Assembly (NCBI GenBank): GCA_022841745.1
Contig: JALHQW010000024.1
Coordinates: 1 to 64,000 of the forward strand
Direction: 5' to 3'
From: Saprospiraceae bacterium
GTDB taxonomy: Bacteria; Bacteroidota; Bacteroidia; Chitinophagales; Saprospiraceae
Length of the DNA: 64,000 nucleotides
The notes under the pieces are model-generated. The model saw only the letters and a list, made by a program, of their open reading frames with translations, made no database searches and had not been told where the DNA came from. Positions 24,964 to 33,871 of this stretch are shown here, piece after piece. The position numbers and the translations under genes were made by a program. The first letter of the stretch is position 1, and every line of letters starts with the position of its first letter.

Positions 24964-25686
24964 CTACCCCCTCGCCAATTTCAAAAATACCTCATCCATG
25001 CTCCCCGCAGCGTACGTCTGCTTCAAGTTCCCCGGCGTGTCCAGTGCCTCTATCTTGCCATTGACCATGATGCTCACCCGGTCGCAATACTCGGCTTCGT
25101 CCATGTAGTGAGTGGTGACGAAGACCGTGACGCCCTGCGCAGCCGCCTTGTAAATCATCTCCCAGAACTGCCGCCGGGTAATGGGATCCACGCCCCCTGT
25201 TGGCTCATCAAGAAAAACGATGCGGGGATCGTGGAGCAGCGCAACGCTGAACGCCAATCGCTGTTTCCAGCCGAGCGGCAGCGAGCCAACTTGCTGTTTT
25301 TCAACGCTTTGCAGTTCCAGCTCCTCCAACAGCCGCTCCGTTTTATCCAAGACCTCCCGTCGCCGAAGGCCATAGATGCCGCCGAAGAAGCGCACGTTTT
25401 CCCGCACGGTGAGGTCATCGTACAAGGCGAATTTCTGGCTCATATAGCCGATGTTACGCTTGATGTTTTCGGCCTCTTTGTAAACGTCGAAGCCTGCCAC
25501 GCTCCCCTCTCCGCTTGTTGGCGAAAGCAGGCCCGTGAGCATTTTCATGGCCGTGGTCTTGCCCGCCCCGTTGGCGCCGAGGAAGCCAAAGACCTCGCCC
25601 TCCCGCACCTCGAAGGTGATGGCGTCCACGGCGGTGAAGGCGCCAAATTTCTTGGTTAATTTATTGGCTGTTATTGCAGTTCCCAT
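24964..25686 (-). CDS. ABC exporter ATPase
   Basis: The 240-residue ATPase has Walker A GANGAGKTT, Walker B VFLDEPTGGVD and the switch histidine in TTHYMDEAEYCDR. The signature motif is unusual: LPLGWKQRL instead of LSGGQ, a known variant of the ABC-2 drug-export type. It couples ATP hydrolysis to the two permeases. A second ATPase gene lies upstream on the same strand, separated by a plus-strand T9SS gene. Confidence 0.93.
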   Translation of the reverse strand: MGTAITANKLTKKFGAFTAVDAITFEVREGEVFGFLGANGAGKTTAMKMLTGLLSPTSGEGSVAGFDVYKEAENIKRNIGYMSQKFALYDDLTVRENVRFFGGIYGLRRREVLDKTERLLEELELQSVEKQQVGSLPLGWKQRLAFSVALLHDPRIVFLDEPTGGVDPITRRQFWEMIYKAAAQGVTVFVTTHYMDEAEYCDRVSIMVNGKIEALDTPGNLKQTYAAGSMDEVFLKLARG

Positions 25687-25743
25687 GAGGATATTTACAA
25701 ACCATTTAACTTTGATGCACTGTCTATCGAAAAAACGCCATCC

Positions 25744-26613
25744 ATGAAAAATGCTTTACTCGCTTTTGCAATGCTGCTCCCAGCTTTGCCATCATTGGCC
25801 CAAACCGAATTTGCCCCGTCCGGCGCTACTTGGAGCTATACATTTCAAACTTTTTGGACCAGTTTCAATGGTTTTTTGGTGTTGAAATACGAGAAGGACA
25901 CCCTCATCGGCAACAACCATTGCAAAAAGCTAAAAGGCTCGATATTGGACAGCTCGCTCGTAAAAGTGGATAACCATGATGTTTTTATCCGGCAATCCGC
26001 CGACTCCATTTTCCTGGTTTGGGACGGCTCAAATACAGGCTACTTTTGTTTCAAAAACAATTTCGAACTCAACGAAACGGTCAATTTCCCAATCTTGTGG
26101 AGCTACCCGCTAACGGTCACTGCCATGGAAGCCCTTGATTTCGGCGGGCAAACAACCCAGCAATACACACTTGAAAGCGATGGCAACTTTTTCGACCAGA
26201 CCAAAATTTACGAGCATTTCGGCCCGGAACTTGGCTTTTTCCAAAATTGGTGGGGAGTGGCCGTTGATGGGTTTTCTTATCAACTGCTTTGCTACCAAGA
26301 CGACAGCTTCCCGCTGGCCGAAATCGGCAACGGCCCCTGCTTCGGCCTCACCCCTTCCGTGGAAAATGAGCTACCTGACGGCAATCTGTCGGTCTTTCCC
26401 AACCCAGCTTCCGATGAAATCACTTTTGATTTTCATGGAAAAAATACGGTTTCAATTGGCGTTTCCATCTTTGATGCTGTGGGCAAATTGCTTGTCAAAA
26501 AGACGCTCCCGTCCAGCCACCGCCTCGATGTTTCGTCGCTACCAAACGGCATCTATCTTGGAAACGCCGTGGCCGATGGGCAGCTATTTCCCTTCAAGTT
26601 TGTCAAGCAATAA
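25744..26613 (+). CDS. Secreted protein with T9SS sorting domain
   Basis: The 289-residue protein has a signal peptide (MKNALLAFAMLLPALPSLAQ) and a C-terminal type A T9SS domain of about 80 residues (LSVFPNPASDEITFDF ... GIYLGN ... KFVKQ). The middle 190 residues are beta-rich and not assigned. It should be exported across the outer membrane by the type IX system and attached or released. It lies on the opposite strand between the two ATPase genes, so it is probably an insertion into the exporter operon. Confidence 0.88.
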   Translation: MKNALLAFAMLLPALPSLAQTEFAPSGATWSYTFQTFWTSFNGFLVLKYEKDTLIGNNHCKKLKGSILDSSLVKVDNHDVFIRQSADSIFLVWDGSNTGYFCFKNNFELNETVNFPILWSYPLTVTAMEALDFGGQTTQQYTLESDGNFFDQTKIYEHFGPELGFFQNWWGVAVDGFSYQLLCYQDDSFPLAEIGNGPCFGLTPSVENELPDGNLSVFPNPASDEITFDFHGKNTVSIGVSIFDAVGKLLVKKTLPSSHRLDVSSLPNGIYLGNAVADGQLFPFKFVKQ

Positions 26614-26615
26614 AA

Positions 26616-27521
26616 TCACTGCATCAACGCCATAAAACAATCCTCCACCGTCGCTTCCGCCTTTTTGACCTCTATTTTCTCATGCCCTTTGCTGCGCAAA
26701 AATTCAGTGACTGCGCCCTCCGCTACCCTACCCTTCGTGGTCAGGTGAAGGTACTCGCCGAAGGGGAAGGCCGTGTCCGTCATTTCATAGCTCCGTAGGT
26801 CTAGAATCAACTGGTACATGCTCGCCGTCCGCACGGCCAGCAATGGTTTTTGGTAGCTCCGCAACAGGCCGTCAGGTGTGTCCAAAGACAGTATCCGGCC
26901 ATGCTGGATGAGGGCAATACGGTCGCAACGGCTCGCCTCGTCCATGTAGGGAGTGCTCACCAAGATGCTGATATTCAGCGCCTTAATCCTATCCAGCATA
27001 TCCCAGAACTCCTTGCGACTCACGGCGTCCACCCCCGTGGTCGGCTCGTCGAGCAGCAGCAGTTCGGGCTGGTGGATAAGGGCACAGCTCAGCGCCAGCT
27101 TCTGCTTCATGCCCCCAGAGAGTGCCCCTGCCCGGCGGTTTTTGAAAGGCTCCAATTGCGAATAAATCTCCTTAATCAAATGGTAGTTCTCCTCGATGCT
27201 CGTCCCGAAAATAGCGGCGAAAAACTCCAAATTTTCCTGTACTGTCAAGTCTTGATAGAGGGAGAAGCGCCCCGGCATATAGCCTATCCGCCGCCGGATT
27301 TGAACGTAATCCTTCACCGCATCAAAGCCCAGCACCGTGGCCTCGCCCGCATCCGGCAGCAGCAGCGTGGCGAGGATGCGGAACAGCGTCGTCTTGCCCG
27401 CCCCATCCGGCCCGATGAGGCCGAACAGCTCACCGGGGCGCACATCGAAGCTGACGTTGTCCACGGCCTTTACCTTGCCAAAGGATTTGCTAATATTTTG
27501 AATTTCAATTGCTTGCATCAA
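26616..27521 (-). CDS. ABC exporter ATPase
   Basis: The 301-residue ATPase has Walker A GPDGAGKTT, a canonical signature LSGGMKQKL, Walker B LLLLDEPTTGVD, and a Thr-Pro instead of Thr-His at the switch position (STPYMDEASRCDR), so the switch histidine is missing. The C-terminal 70 residues form an extra domain. The degenerate site here and the degenerate signature in the other ATPase suggest an asymmetric pair. Similar pairs are fused in E. coli RbbA/YhiH. Confidence 0.93.
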   Translation of the reverse strand: MMQAIEIQNISKSFGKVKAVDNVSFDVRPGELFGLIGPDGAGKTTLFRILATLLLPDAGEATVLGFDAVKDYVQIRRRIGYMPGRFSLYQDLTVQENLEFFAAIFGTSIEENYHLIKEIYSQLEPFKNRRAGALSGGMKQKLALSCALIHQPELLLLDEPTTGVDAVSRKEFWDMLDRIKALNISILVSTPYMDEASRCDRIALIQHGRILSLDTPDGLLRSYQKPLLAVRTASMYQLILDLRSYEMTDTAFPFGEYLHLTTKGRVAEGAVTEFLRSKGHEKIEVKKAEATVEDCFMALMQ

Positions 27522-27563
27522 AAAGTCAACTTAACCCATTATTTTTGTCCAATAATCAAATAA

Positions 27564-27953
27564 ATGAACAAAGCTGATTATGTCAAATATTGGGTGACAA
27601 CCGCTTCCAAAGATTGGGAAGCGGCAAGCCATTTGTTTGAAAAAGGCGATTATTTGCACAGCTTATTTTTCGCTCACTTGGTTTTGGAAAAATTGCTAAA
27701 AGCACATTTTGTGAAAGACAACACGGTAGATTTTCCTCCCAAAACGCACAATCTCCTACTTCTATCCTCGCAAACCAAGTTGTTGCCATCGGTTGACCAA
27801 CTGCGGTTGCTGAGCCAAATGAACCAATTTCAATTGGATGCCCGTTACCCAGATTACAAACTGAACATGTTCAAAATCGCTACTGAGTCATATACTCAAG
27901 CGCTTTTAGACGAAATCGAAAAAGTTAAGCAATGGTTAGAGAACAGCCTGTAG
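27564..27953 (+). CDS. HEPN-domain protein (toxin-antitoxin type)
   Basis: The 129-residue protein is an all-helical HEPN domain (WEAASHLFEKGDYLHSLFFAH, then LEKLLKAHFV and PPKTHNLLLL). The neighbour downstream is a minimal nucleotidyltransferase overlapping by 22 bases. In HEPN-MNT modules the HEPN partner is an RNase toxin and MNT inactivates it by AMP addition. The usual RX4-6H motif is not obvious, so it could instead be a substrate-binding partner. AT-rich compared with neighbours. Confidence 0.85.
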   Translation: MNKADYVKYWVTTASKDWEAASHLFEKGDYLHSLFFAHLVLEKLLKAHFVKDNTVDFPPKTHNLLLLSSQTKLLPSVDQLRLLSQMNQFQLDARYPDYKLNMFKIATESYTQALLDEIEKVKQWLENSL

Positions 27954-28249
27954 TCAACCAAGTCCGCCAATTTGTGGATGACGTAAAAAAACATGGCGTC
28001 AAAGTCCGCAAAGCCTTCCTTTTCGGCTCATACGCCAAAGGAGAGCAACGTGAATATTCAGACATTGACGTTGCCTTAGTAGCCGATGATTTTATAGGTG
28101 TCAGTTTTGAAGACGTAAAAAAATTCATTGATGTTTCCATCCAAAAGCCATATTTTATGTTCGAGTTCCACACCTTCAAGACTTCCGATTTTGAAGAAGG
28201 AGACCCATTTATAGACGAAATAAAGCGCACAGGCATTCCCATAGCCTAA
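27932..28249 (+). CDS. MNT-type nucleotidyltransferase
   Basis: The 105-residue protein has the minimal nucleotidyltransferase motif: GSYAKG at 32-37, then the catalytic aspartates Asp44 and Asp46 in EYSDIDVALV. It is the partner of the overlapping HEPN gene. The pair lies on the plus strand between the exporter ATPase and adaptor genes. Confidence 0.9.
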   Translation: MVREQPVVNQVRQFVDDVKKHGVKVRKAFLFGSYAKGEQREYSDIDVALVADDFIGVSFEDVKKFIDVSIQKPYFMFEFHTFKTSDFEEGDPFIDEIKRTGIPIA

Positions 28250-28255
28250 GGCCGA

Positions 28256-29206
28256 TTAGTTTTCACCGCTATCCTGTGTAATCGGGACAAGGCTTGCCGA
28301 CTGCGAGCTAAAAACCACCTCTCCCGGCATCCCAATCTTCAACTCCCCTTCCCCGTTTGCCACTTTCACCTTAAAAGCATAGACCAAGTTCACCCGCTCC
28401 TCCTGCGTCTGGATGGTCTTAGGCGTAAACTCCGCCTTGCTCGCAATCCAACTGACCGTTCCGGGCATGGGCTTCACACCGCCGCCGTTCTGGTCAACCA
28501 GTACGTTTACCTGCTGCCCGATTTTCAGGCCCGGCAACTGCGCACCGCTAACGTAGGCCCGTAGTTCCAGCGTGTCGAGTGCAGCGATTTTGTAGAGCGG
28601 CGAGCCAAAGCCCACCACCTCGGCGGGTTCGGCGATTTTGGTTAGCACCGTGCCGTCAACGGGATTGCGCACATAGCAGCGGCGGATTTGCTCGTTGAGC
28701 ACCTTGATTTGCGCCAGCACAGGGTCTTTTTCGCCCAAAATGCCCGTGTTCACCGTGCCAGCCGAGCGCCGTGCAGCCTTGATTTGGGCGTCCACCACCT
28801 CGATTTGGCCGTTCAGGTCGTCGAGTTGCTTGGGCGTGGCAGCCTTGTCGGTGAGCAGGCGCTGCACCCGGTCACGCTCCCGTGTTAGGTTGCGGCGTTG
28901 CTCCTCCAGCACGGCGATTTGTGGGTTGGGGTCTTGCTGCTTTTTGCCGATGGTACCGAGGCTGGCCACGGCCTGTTGCTTTTGCAAGTGAAACAGGGTC
29001 GTGTCCACCAGCGCCACCAGTTCGCCTGCCTTCAGGGGTTCGCCTTCGGCAACGTGCAGGAACAGCAGTTTGCCGTTTGCCTCGGCGCTGACGATGGTCT
29101 CCACGGCTTCGAAATTGCCGTAGGCATCGGAGCGTTTTTCTTCTTTTTTGCAAGAAGAAATAAAGGCTAAAATGCTGAAAATGAGTATTTTTTGAAAGGC
29201 ATTCAT
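28256..29206 (-). CDS. HlyD-like periplasmic adaptor lipoprotein
   Basis: The 316-residue protein (start at 29206) has a lipobox ISSC, a biotinyl-lipoyl-like half (ETIVSAEANGKLLFLHVAEGEPLKAGELVALVD), a long coiled-coil hairpin (about 85-190) and the second half (RNPVDGTVLTKIAEPAEVV), as in YhiI/HlyD adaptors. It should bridge the inner-membrane ABC permeases and the TolC-like channel encoded upstream. Confidence 0.92.
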   Translation of the reverse strand: MNAFQKILIFSILAFISSCKKEEKRSDAYGNFEAVETIVSAEANGKLLFLHVAEGEPLKAGELVALVDTTLFHLQKQQAVASLGTIGKKQQDPNPQIAVLEEQRRNLTRERDRVQRLLTDKAATPKQLDDLNGQIEVVDAQIKAARRSAGTVNTGILGEKDPVLAQIKVLNEQIRRCYVRNPVDGTVLTKIAEPAEVVGFGSPLYKIAALDTLELRAYVSGAQLPGLKIGQQVNVLVDQNGGGVKPMPGTVSWIASKAEFTPKTIQTQEERVNLVYAFKVKVANGEGELKIGMPGEVVFSSQSASLVPITQDSGEN

Positions 29207-29268
29207 TTCTATAATTTTCAATGACCCGCAGTTTTGAAATATATTGGATTAGAAAGCATTAGTGATTT

Positions 29269-29922
29269 CTATGCACGGCCTGTTGGTTTTAAAGAACCAT
29301 TAGCCAAGAACATCCATCCAAAGAAGTATTCTTCTACAACTAAGGCTTCCAAACGATTTTCAATGACATTCCATGGTTTTTCTTCAAATCCCGGAGTTGA
29401 GGGAAAAGAAAGTTTGGAAAAGGCAAATCGCAGTAGGCTGTTCAATTGCCATCCAAATTTTCTATTTGATATTTTAGCACCGAAAAATACTATCGGAGCA
29501 TTTTCATTTAAATAAGGCAAAATATTCGACAATACCTTATCAGAAGCGTAAATATCTGCGGCAGCAAACATCAGTAATCCATCAAATTTACCAGCTAAAT
29601 TTATGTTCTTAGCGTCCCCTTCTATTATTTTTATGTTCTTCCATTTATTCTTCTCTATCCGCTTTCTCGTATTAATTATTGTTGATGGGCTTATCTCGAT
29701 ACCGACTATTTCGCCCGTTTTTCCAACACCATTTAAAAGAAAAGGGAAGCTCCCACCAACGCCACAACCTGCATCAATTACCCGATTGCCTTCCTTTAAA
29801 TTAAGCAGCTTTGCAGCTTTCTCCCTGATAGGTTTAATAAAAGAAAAATCAAAATCTGGAAAGGCTCTTATAAGCCATGCAAGGTATTTTGCATATAGGG
29901 GGTCTTTCATTTCTACTTCCAT
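29269..29922 (-). CDS. Class I SAM-dependent methyltransferase
   Basis: The 217-residue protein has motif I VIDAGCGVGGSFPFLL and motif II VGIEISPSTIINTRKR, then IEGDAKN. The substrate is unknown. It is strikingly AT-rich (codon use heavy in AAA, ATT and TTT) compared with the exporter genes on both sides, so it was probably acquired and inserted between the channel and adaptor genes in the same orientation. Confidence 0.9.
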   Translation of the reverse strand: MEVEMKDPLYAKYLAWLIRAFPDFDFSFIKPIREKAAKLLNLKEGNRVIDAGCGVGGSFPFLLNGVGKTGEIVGIEISPSTIINTRKRIEKNKWKNIKIIEGDAKNINLAGKFDGLLMFAAADIYASDKVLSNILPYLNENAPIVFFGAKISNRKFGWQLNSLLRFAFSKLSFPSTPGFEEKPWNVIENRLEALVVEEYFFGWMFLANGSLKPTGRA

Positions 29923-30023
29923 TTTGATGCTGTTTTATTTCGAAATAAACTTATGGCAATATGGACAAACCTAAAAAATGGTTGAATTAATAGCATTGCC
30001 CAACATGCTCTAATCATAATCTA

Positions 30024-31301
30024 TCACTCGTCAATCCCGAAATGCGTCCGCCACGCAGCCTCCACCTGCGCCAATTGCACCCGGTGCGCCTCCATCGCCA
30101 GCCTAGCTTGTAGTTCGGCGTCGGATTGCAGGAGGTAGTCCGTGGCAGTGGCCACGCCGTTTTCCAATTGGCTGGAAAGCTGTTTCAAAATCTCCGCTTG
30201 CAGCTTGGCCACTTCCTCGTCCCTCCGGATTTGGTTTTGCAGCTTCGCAATATCTTCCCGGAACTTGCCGTCCTGGTGCTGGAGCGTTTGGGTGAACGTT
30301 TGCTTCTGATTTTCAATCAGTTGCGTTTGCACGGCCAGCACTTCCCGCTCTCGGTCAGCCTGCTTCCAATCCCAGAACTTCCACTGGAACTGCACCCCGC
30401 CGATGAAGTACGGGCTGATTTTATCATCGAAAAAATTCAGCGGGTCAGGGTAGCCGAGGCCCGTGGTGGCGAAAGCTGCGAGTTTGGGTTTCCATTGGGC
30501 ATCAATCAGGTCGGCGGAGGCTAGGACTTGCTGCTTTTGCAAATCAAATAAGGCCAATTCTGGCCTAAGTGATTGGTGATTAGTGATTGGTGATTGGGAA
30601 GCAGGCTGTTCGAGCCGTGCTTTTTCATCCAAGTTTTGCCCAATGAGGCTGCTCAATAAAGACAGCAGCGCCCGCCTATCACTTTGCACTTCTTCGATTT
30701 TCGACTGGATTTTCAGTTGCTCCACCCGCAGTTTCAACACCTCGCTTTCGAGTGCGACGCCATGCCTCACGGCTGCTTCGACTTGGGTGGTTTTTGCTTG
30801 TATGTCTTTCAGTGTCACATCCAGCGACTTGGTCTGTTCTTGGAGCAGCAAGGCTCCGAAAAAGAACTTGTCCACCTGTTCCCGCAGTTTGTTCAGCTCC
30901 ACTGTAACTAACCGATTGTCAACGGCTAATTTCGCTTTTTCGACTGTCTTCCTTGCCTCAGCAAGGCCACCATCCAACACGACGTAATTGGCCTCCAAAT
31001 TGGTGACGATATTGGTCTTTGGGATGTTCACCTCCACGCCAGGGAAGCTGAACGGCAAGCCAAAAACCTCGTTTTGCCAAGTGGCTTTGGCGTTCCATTG
31101 CAGCGTGGGCAGGCGGCTGGCGTCCACGTTCTCTAATTTCAAGGCGGTGATTTTCTCGAAGAGCTGCGGGTTTTGGGCAATGGCCGTATTAGCCTCGGCA
31201 AGGCGGTAGCAATCGGCCAAGCTGGTGCCCGTTTGGCCGAAGGCTGAAAGCCCAAAAACCAAAAATGCGTATAGTAGTATGGTTCTGACCGTTGCGCTCA
31301 T
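30024..31301 (-). CDS. TolC-like outer-membrane channel
   Basis: The 425-residue protein has a signal peptide (LLYAFLVFGLSAFG) and the two repeated helical and strand segments of the outer-membrane efflux family. It is the first gene of the minus-strand exporter set. A heptamer word repeat (GTGATTG/GTGATTA, at about 30,574-30,600) is inserted in frame and encodes SPITNHQSL between the two halves. It should form the outer-membrane exit of the ABC exporter. Confidence 0.9.
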   Translation of the reverse strand: MSATVRTILLYAFLVFGLSAFGQTGTSLADCYRLAEANTAIAQNPQLFEKITALKLENVDASRLPTLQWNAKATWQNEVFGLPFSFPGVEVNIPKTNIVTNLEANYVVLDGGLAEARKTVEKAKLAVDNRLVTVELNKLREQVDKFFFGALLLQEQTKSLDVTLKDIQAKTTQVEAAVRHGVALESEVLKLRVEQLKIQSKIEEVQSDRRALLSLLSSLIGQNLDEKARLEQPASQSPITNHQSLRPELALFDLQKQQVLASADLIDAQWKPKLAAFATTGLGYPDPLNFFDDKISPYFIGGVQFQWKFWDWKQADREREVLAVQTQLIENQKQTFTQTLQHQDGKFREDIAKLQNQIRRDEEVAKLQAEILKQLSSQLENGVATATDYLLQSDAELQARLAMEAHRVQLAQVEAAWRTHFGIDE

Positions 31302-31357
31302 GTTCTTTTTAATTTCGGGGACAAAACTGGGGCGTATGTCCGTCCTTTTCAGAAAAA

Positions 31358-31475
31358 TGCAACGAATGGCGGGATTATTCCTTCGAATGGTATTGCCGAA
31401 CCCCAGTTCGGCATGTACGCTCCCGAACTGGGGTTCAGCAGTACGCTCGTTGCGGAAAAACGGCGATTCGTTGCA
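31358..31475. promoter_or_regulatory. Nested inverted repeats between divergent genes
   Basis: An outer repeat TGCAACGAAT (31358-31367) / ATTCGTTGCA (31466-31475) encloses an inner one, GAACCCCAGTTCGG (31398-31411) / CCGAACTGGGGTTC (31423-31436). The region separates the divergent channel and LytS genes. It may hold operators or be a repeat element. Confidence 0.5.
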
Positions 31476-31523
31476 AAATTGCAGATGGCATTGCGGAGCA
31501 AGTTAGATTTGTGCTACTAAAAC

Positions 31524-32534
31524 ATGAAAAACAAAGCATCCATCATCGGCCACCTGGTTTTTTGGCTCTTCTACCTGACGGTCGTGGGCACGGGCGGCAC
31601 GCTGCTCGCCGACCGTGCGCAAGGCTGGGCCTTCGTTTGGAACAGCATCGTGTTCGGTGGGCTGGTCATTTACGGCAACCTGTTTTTCATACTGCCCTAC
31701 CTACTGGAAAAGAAATACAGCCGCTTCGCAATGCTGGGGCTGGGCTTCATGTCGGTAAATATTTTGCTGCGATTCCAGACGGAGCACCTTTTCGGCCTCC
31801 ACGTAACAGAACGCTATGGCTGGCCGGCTTACTTTTTCATGTCCATGCAAATACTGGCGCTGTTCATCCTGAGCACCATGTTCGGTGGCTTCATGCAGTG
31901 GTTTCGGGACAGGGAACGCACCGCTTTTTTGCAAAAAGAAAAACTGGAAGGCGAACTGAAATTCCTGAAAACACAAGTGAACCCGCACTTCCTCTTCAAC
32001 ACCCTGAACAATATCTACTCCCTCGCCTATCGCCAGCACCCCAACGCCGCCCCCATGATTGCAACGCTCTCCAAAATCATGCGCTACCACCTTTACGACG
32101 GCAGTCGGGAACGGGTCAGCTTGATGAAAGAGGCCGAGTTGTTGCAGGATTTCGTTGCGCTGCAACGCCTTCGGCACGGCGATGCACTGGACGTGGATTT
32201 TTATACGGAAGGTATTGACAATCAACATGAAATAGCGCCGCTGCTGCTCATCAATTTCATCGAAAACAGCTTCAAGCACAGCGACGTGGACGCCAATCCC
32301 GATGCTTTTATCCGCATTGGCCTTACAGTGGAGGATGGGCAACTGAGTTTTACCGTCGAGAACAGTTTTGGATTGCCTTCCCATGGGGATAAATCAGCGT
32401 TGACAAATCAAGGCGAAGGCGTTGGCCTGAAAAGCGCCCAACGGCTGCTCGATTTGGCCTATCCGGGGCGTTATGAGCTTTCGCAAAAAGCAGAAGGCGG
32501 GATTTATTCAGTCCAGCTAAAGCTGGCGCTTTGA
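31524..32534 (+). CDS. LytS-type sensor histidine kinase
   Basis: The 336-residue protein has four membrane segments and then the His_kinase domain (PF06580 type) with LKTQVNPHFLFNTLNNIYSL carrying the phospho-acceptor His, and an ATPase part with NFIENSFKHS and GEGVGLKSAQRRL-like sequence. Such kinases pair with LytTR regulators. The likely partner is the LytTR gene at 34218, now separated by two minus-strand genes. Confidence 0.92.
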   Translation: MKNKASIIGHLVFWLFYLTVVGTGGTLLADRAQGWAFVWNSIVFGGLVIYGNLFFILPYLLEKKYSRFAMLGLGFMSVNILLRFQTEHLFGLHVTERYGWPAYFFMSMQILALFILSTMFGGFMQWFRDRERTAFLQKEKLEGELKFLKTQVNPHFLFNTLNNIYSLAYRQHPNAAPMIATLSKIMRYHLYDGSRERVSLMKEAELLQDFVALQRLRHGDALDVDFYTEGIDNQHEIAPLLLINFIENSFKHSDVDANPDAFIRIGLTVEDGQLSFTVENSFGLPSHGDKSALTNQGEGVGLKSAQRLLDLAYPGRYELSQKAEGGIYSVQLKLAL

Positions 32535-32542
32535 GACACGAA

Positions 32543-32638
32543 GAGGATGGTTACACGGATTGGGCGGATTGGACTGATTCAAACTGATTTAATCTGTGTT
32601 CATCCGCCAAATCCGCCAAATCTGTGGTCCCATCCTCC
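32543..32638. repeat. Inverted repeat of GGATTGGGC words
   Basis: GAGGATGGTTACACGGATTG and following words are mirrored by a diverged complement ending CCATCCTC. It occupies the gap between the convergent LytS and BNR genes. The same vocabulary (CACGGATTGGACGGATTTGG) recurs at about 55,545-55,580 and 55,690-55,735. Confidence 0.75.
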
Positions 32639-32643
32639 TCGCG

Positions 32644-33723
32644 TTAAATCATTTGCACCGAATACACCATCGGCAAATAATTGCTCAGCAGTTCCCAGGA
32701 TTCACCCCTATCGTTGGAGGTAAAAAAATTGCCCGTCGTCGTGCCAAAAACCACGTCGTCGCCAGCGGCGGCAAGGGCATGGCGGTAAACGATGTCGAAG
32801 CAGTTTTCCTGAGGAAGTCCTTTGCGAAAGGTCTGCCACGATTGGCCGCCATCGTCGGTGCGGCAGATGCAGAGGGCATTGCCGAAGGCCACCCGCTTCT
32901 CGTCGCTGGTGCCGGGGGCGACCCAAGCTTGGTTGGGGTTGTCGTGTGCCACTGCGATGCCAAAGCCGAACTTGGCGATGCCGTTCACATCTGAAACATC
33001 CTGCCAACTATGGCCACTGTCCACCGAGCGATAGATGCCACAATGGTGTTGAACCCAAATCACGTCGGGGTTGGTAGGTGCTGCCACGAGGATGTGCGGG
33101 TCTTGACTTACCTCGCTATCGGGGTCGGGCAGGTACTCCGCCTTCATGCCCTTGTTGCGGGCAACCCAGGTTTTTCCGGCGTCGGTCGTTTCAAAAACCC
33201 CGGCCACGCTCACACCGACCAGCACCCTGTCCTCGTTCCGAGGGTCAACGAAAATGGAATGGACGCCGGGCGTGTCACGGCCTGCTCCAAACCAGGTTTT
33301 TTCTCGGTCAGGGTAGTTCCAGAGGGTTTCCATGAGCTGGAAGTTATCGCCACCGTCGTCGCTGCGGAAGAGTCCGCCGGGTTCGGTGCCAATCCAGAGG
33401 CGGTTGGGGTTATGGACGCCGCCGTGCTGCACCGACCAGAGGTAGCGAGTCGTAGCTGCTTCACCGGGCTTGATTTCAGCGCCTTCGGGGTAAGCGGGGG
33501 CAGTGACTTCCGACCAACTGCGGCCCTCGTCGCTGGAGCGATGAAGCTTCACGCCCCAATGGCCGTGGTCGAGGCAAGCCCACCAGGTGCCGTTGCGCTC
33601 GTCGGCATAGGCGATGGAGACGGGCACGCCCTCGAAGTGTAGGTCGCTGATTTTCCAGTTGCCGTGCTTTTTACGGCAAACGATGAGGCCCTTGCGGGTG
33701 CCGAGGAGGAGGGTTTGTTTCAT
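32644..33723 (-). CDS. BNR/sortilin-like propeller protein
   Basis: The 359-residue protein has no signal peptide and contains several Asp-box (BNR) units such as SSDEGRSWSEV, SDDGGDNFQL, TTDAGKTWVAR, SVDSGHSWQDV and TDDGGQSWQTF. It is a cytoplasmic beta-propeller; sialidase activity is unlikely because the catalytic arginine triad is not evident. A MoaD-like gene lies upstream on the same strand after a 150-base repeat-bearing gap. Confidence 0.85.
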   Translation of the reverse strand: MKQTLLLGTRKGLIVCRKKHGNWKISDLHFEGVPVSIAYADERNGTWWACLDHGHWGVKLHRSSDEGRSWSEVTAPAYPEGAEIKPGEAATTRYLWSVQHGGVHNPNRLWIGTEPGGLFRSDDGGDNFQLMETLWNYPDREKTWFGAGRDTPGVHSIFVDPRNEDRVLVGVSVAGVFETTDAGKTWVARNKGMKAEYLPDPDSEVSQDPHILVAAPTNPDVIWVQHHCGIYRSVDSGHSWQDVSDVNGIAKFGFGIAVAHDNPNQAWVAPGTSDEKRVAFGNALCICRTDDGGQSWQTFRKGLPQENCFDIVYRHALAAAGDDVVFGTTTGNFFTSNDRGESWELLSNYLPMVYSVQMI

Positions 33724-33759
33724 TTCAGTAGGGTGATTTTGATTGATGGATTTTGTTTT

Positions 33760-33830
33760 GATTTCAGATTTCAGATAGACGAAATACGATTTTAGATTGG
33801 GGGTGCCGGGAAAATCTGAAATCTGAAATC
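33760..33830. repeat. Perfect 17-bp inverted repeat of AATCTGA words
   Basis: GATTTCAGATTTCAGAT (33760-33776) and its exact complement (33814-33830) face each other across 37 bases. It stands between the BNR and MoaD-like genes; more words of the same kind follow to about 33,852. Confidence 0.85.
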
Positions 33831-33871
33831 GTCAATCTTATATCTGAAATCAAATTCCAGTTCATGACATT

